This document shows, in pieces, positions 5,362 to 6,752 of a stretch of 6,752 nucleotides of DNA (positions are counted from its first letter, which is position 1; every line of letters begins with the position of its first letter). Origin of the DNA: an uncultured Stenotrophomonas sp. (GTDB lineage Bacteria; Pseudomonadota; Gammaproteobacteria; Xanthomonadales; Xanthomonadaceae); contig CAMICU010000196.1 in the NCBI GenBank assembly GCA_946223375.1, positions 1-6,752 of the forward strand, read 5' to 3'. The translations under genes and the position numbers were made by a program. The notes beneath the pieces were generated by a model. It did not search any database and had not been told where the DNA came from. It worked only from the letters and a program-made list of their open reading frames with translations.

Positions 5362-5517
5362 GCCTCGCCAGGCGCGCGTCGCGGCCGCTTTGCCGCATGC
5401 GTTGAATGGGACAACCGTGACCTTCGGGTGATTCTCCCGCCTGCCTGGATCCTCTAGGCTCGACGGTTGCGCCGCAGCCAACGCTGGCGGCCTTTCCCTG
5501 TTTGGCCGGAGGTTCTC
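5362..5517. other. Intergenic region upstream of the M13 peptidase
   Basis: 156 bp without a gene. GCGGC (5381-5385) can pair with GCCGC (5392-5396), but the stem is only 5 bp and no T-run follows, so no terminator is called for the transporter. TAGGCT at 5455-5460, with TTCTCC 17 bp upstream at 5432-5437, is a weak promoter candidate for the peptidase gene, leaving a leader of about 50 nt. Confidence 0.4.
5508..5512 (+). promoter_or_regulatory. Strong Shine-Dalgarno of the M13 peptidase gene
   Basis: GGAGG lies 5 nt before ATG 5518 and fixes that start. It is the only strong ribosome-binding site among the genes of this window, suggesting this gene is translated well and independently of its neighbours. 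Confidence 0.8.
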
Positions 5518-6752
5518 ATGTCGTTTTCCAAGCTCGTCCCGTTGTCCCTGACGGTTGCCATCGCCGCTTCGCTGGCCGAGGCCAAGCCGGCGTTCGATCA
5601 GTCGCAGATCAAGACCCAGCTGATCTCGCTCAATGCCGCCGATCTGGATCCGTCCATCCAGGCCTGCGCCGACCTCAACGGCTTCGTCAACAGCAAGTGG
5701 CTCGGGGCGAACCCGGTGCCGGGCGACCAGACCACCTGGGGCAGCTTCGAGATACTGCGCGAGCGCTCGCTGGAAGTGCAGCACGCGCTGGTCGAGCAGG
5801 CCGCTGCCGGCAAGGCCGCGGCGGGCTCCAACGAGGCCAAGATCGGTGACATCTGGAAGACCGGCAACGACGAGGCCGCCATCGAGGCTGCCGGCATCAA
5901 GCCGCTGCAGCCGGAGCTGGACAAGATCGCCGCGCTGAACGACAGCGCCGCCATCGGCGGCTACCTGCGCGACAGCTATGCGCAGGGCAACGGCTTCCTG
6001 TTCGGCCTGTATGCCAGCCCGGACTTCAAGGATTCGTCCAACGTCATTGCCTACGTCGGCCAGGGTGGCCTGGGGCTGCCGGAGAAGGGCTACTACTTCG
6101 ACGAATCGCAGGCCAAGATCCGCGAGGCCTACGTGGCCTACATCGAGCAGCTGCTGACCCTGTCCGGCGTGGATGCCGCGCAGGCCAAGGCGCAGGCCAA
6201 GGCGGTGATGGAGTTCGAAACCCGCCTGGCCAAGGCCTCGCTGTCGCGCATCGAGCTGCGTGATCCGTCCAAGCGCTACAACCCGGTCAGCGCCGCCGAC
6301 GCCGACAAGCAGACCCCCAACTTCAGCTGGACCGCGCTGTTCGACACCCTGCAGATCCCGGCCAAGGACAAGTTCTCGCTGGCCCAGCCGGGCTTCTTCG
6401 CCGAGGTCAACAGCATGCTGGCCGACGTGCCGGCGGCCACCTGGCAGGCCTACCTGCGCTTCCACACCGTGGACAACGCCGCGCCGTACCTGAGCAAGGG
6501 CTTCGAACAGGCCAACTTCGATTTCTTCAACAAGACCCTGCGTGGCCAGCAGGAAATGCAGCCGCGCTGGAAGCGCGTGCTGGAGTCGGTGAACGGCTCG
6601 ATGGGCGAGGCGCTGGGCCAGCTGTACGTGGAGGCGGTGTTCCCGGCCGAGTCCAAGGTCGCCATGCAGCATCTGGTGGAGAACCTCTCGGTGGCGCTGA
6701 AGGCGCGCCTGGAGACGCTGCCGTGGATGGGCGAGGACACCAAGAAGAAGGC
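5518..6752 (+). CDS. M13-family zinc metallopeptidase, exported (N-terminal part only)
   Basis: Neprilysin/PepO-type endopeptidase that cleaves small peptides outside the cytoplasm. The frame is open from ATG 5518 to the window edge, 411 codons plus 2 nt. M13 enzymes run to about 680-700 residues, so the catalytic HExxH and the third zinc ligand motif lie outside and catalysis cannot be checked. Residues 1-22 look like a Sec signal peptide: Lys5, a hydrophobic stretch LVPLSLTVAIAASL, then AEA before the mature start. There is no lipobox Cys, so a soluble periplasmic enzyme is expected. Peptidase_M13_N landmarks are DLNGFVNSKWL (52-62), GLGLPEKGYYFDE (184-196), SRIELRDPSKRYNPV (243-257) and PRWKRVLESVNGSMGEALGQ (349-368). 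It follows the MFS gene by 156 bp with its own strong ribosome site, so it is probably a separate unit. Confidence 0.92.
   Translation, partial: MSFSKLVPLSLTVAIAASLAEAKPAFDQSQIKTQLISLNAADLDPSIQACADLNGFVNSKWLGANPVPGDQTTWGSFEILRERSLEVQHALVEQAAAGKAAAGSNEAKIGDIWKTGNDEAAIEAAGIKPLQPELDKIAALNDSAAIGGYLRDSYAQGNGFLFGLYASPDFKDSSNVIAYVGQGGLGLPEKGYYFDESQAKIREAYVAYIEQLLTLSGVDAAQAKAQAKAVMEFETRLAKASLSRIELRDPSKRYNPVSAADADKQTPNFSWTALFDTLQIPAKDKFSLAQPGFFAEVNSMLADVPAATWQAYLRFHTVDNAAPYLSKGFEQANFDFFNKTLRGQQEMQPRWKRVLESVNGSMGEALGQLYVEAVFPAESKVAMQHLVENLSVALKARLETLPWMGEDTKKK

Noticed and set aside
5381..5396. GCGGC/GCCGC hairpin as a terminator for the MFS gene
   Set aside because: The stem is only 5 bp and has no T-run after it.
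6178..6206. Short tandem repeat GCGCAGGCCAAG in the peptidase gene
   Set aside because: Two imperfect units encoding AQAKAQAKA in a helical part of the protein; too short and in frame to signal a mobile or regulatory repeat.
4054..6672. 872-codon minus-strand open frame as a real gene
   Set aside because: It lies opposite three well-supported genes with recognisable family motifs. Its translation is dominated by His, Gln, Arg, Gly and Ala with no domain pattern or membrane segments, as expected for the complement of GC-rich codons.

Overview
The window looks like chromosomal DNA from a high-GC gammaproteobacterium of the Xanthomonadaceae. Stenotrophomonas or a close relative is my best guess, from the GC-rich codon usage and the general look of the M13 peptidase and ars proteins. 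The genus call is recall-based and was not searched. Seven complete genes and two genes cut by the window edges account for almost all of the sequence.

Positions 1-3091 hold a compact arsenic-resistance locus built around a divergent promoter. On the minus strand, reading away from the 44-bp spacer at 2334-2377, come arsR (metalloid-sensing repressor with a Cys-rich C-terminal tail), an ArsN2-type GNAT acetyltransferase, arsC (LMW-PTP-fold arsenate reductase) and an ACR3-type arsenite efflux permease that runs off the left edge. On the plus strand, arsH (NADPH-FMN oxidoreductase for trivalent organoarsenicals) is read the other way. The logic is: ArsR senses As(III) and de-represses both arms, ArsC reduces arsenate to arsenite, ACR3 extrudes arsenite, ArsH oxidises methylated or aromatic trivalent arsenicals, and the ArsN2-like protein probably acts on an arsenical or a related metabolite. 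The spacer carries two adjacent inverted repeats that overlap candidate promoters in both directions. The arsR promoter would place the transcription start on or next to the ATG (a leaderless message).

Positions 3092-3361 are a GC-rich, then less GC-rich, intergenic region with no convincing gene. It ends in a repeat-bearing candidate control region. It precedes a DeoR/GlpR-family sugar-phosphate-type repressor (3362-4150) and a YbjJ-like MFS transporter (4195-5361) on the same strand, probably a two-gene transcription unit for an unknown, likely sugar-related, substrate. Positions 5362-5517 are a second intergenic region ending in a strong GGAGG ribosome-binding site. The last gene, from 5518 to the right edge, is the N-terminal 411 residues of an exported M13 (neprilysin/PepO-type) zinc metallopeptidase; its catalytic HExxH region lies beyond the window.

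I found no mobile element, CRISPR array, tRNA, rRNA or unmistakably new system. The most useful leads are the Cys-rich ArsR tail with its compact bidirectional operator, the poorly characterised ArsN2 enzyme, and the orphan DeoR-MFS pair with GGCGCAT direct repeats 41 bp apart upstream.
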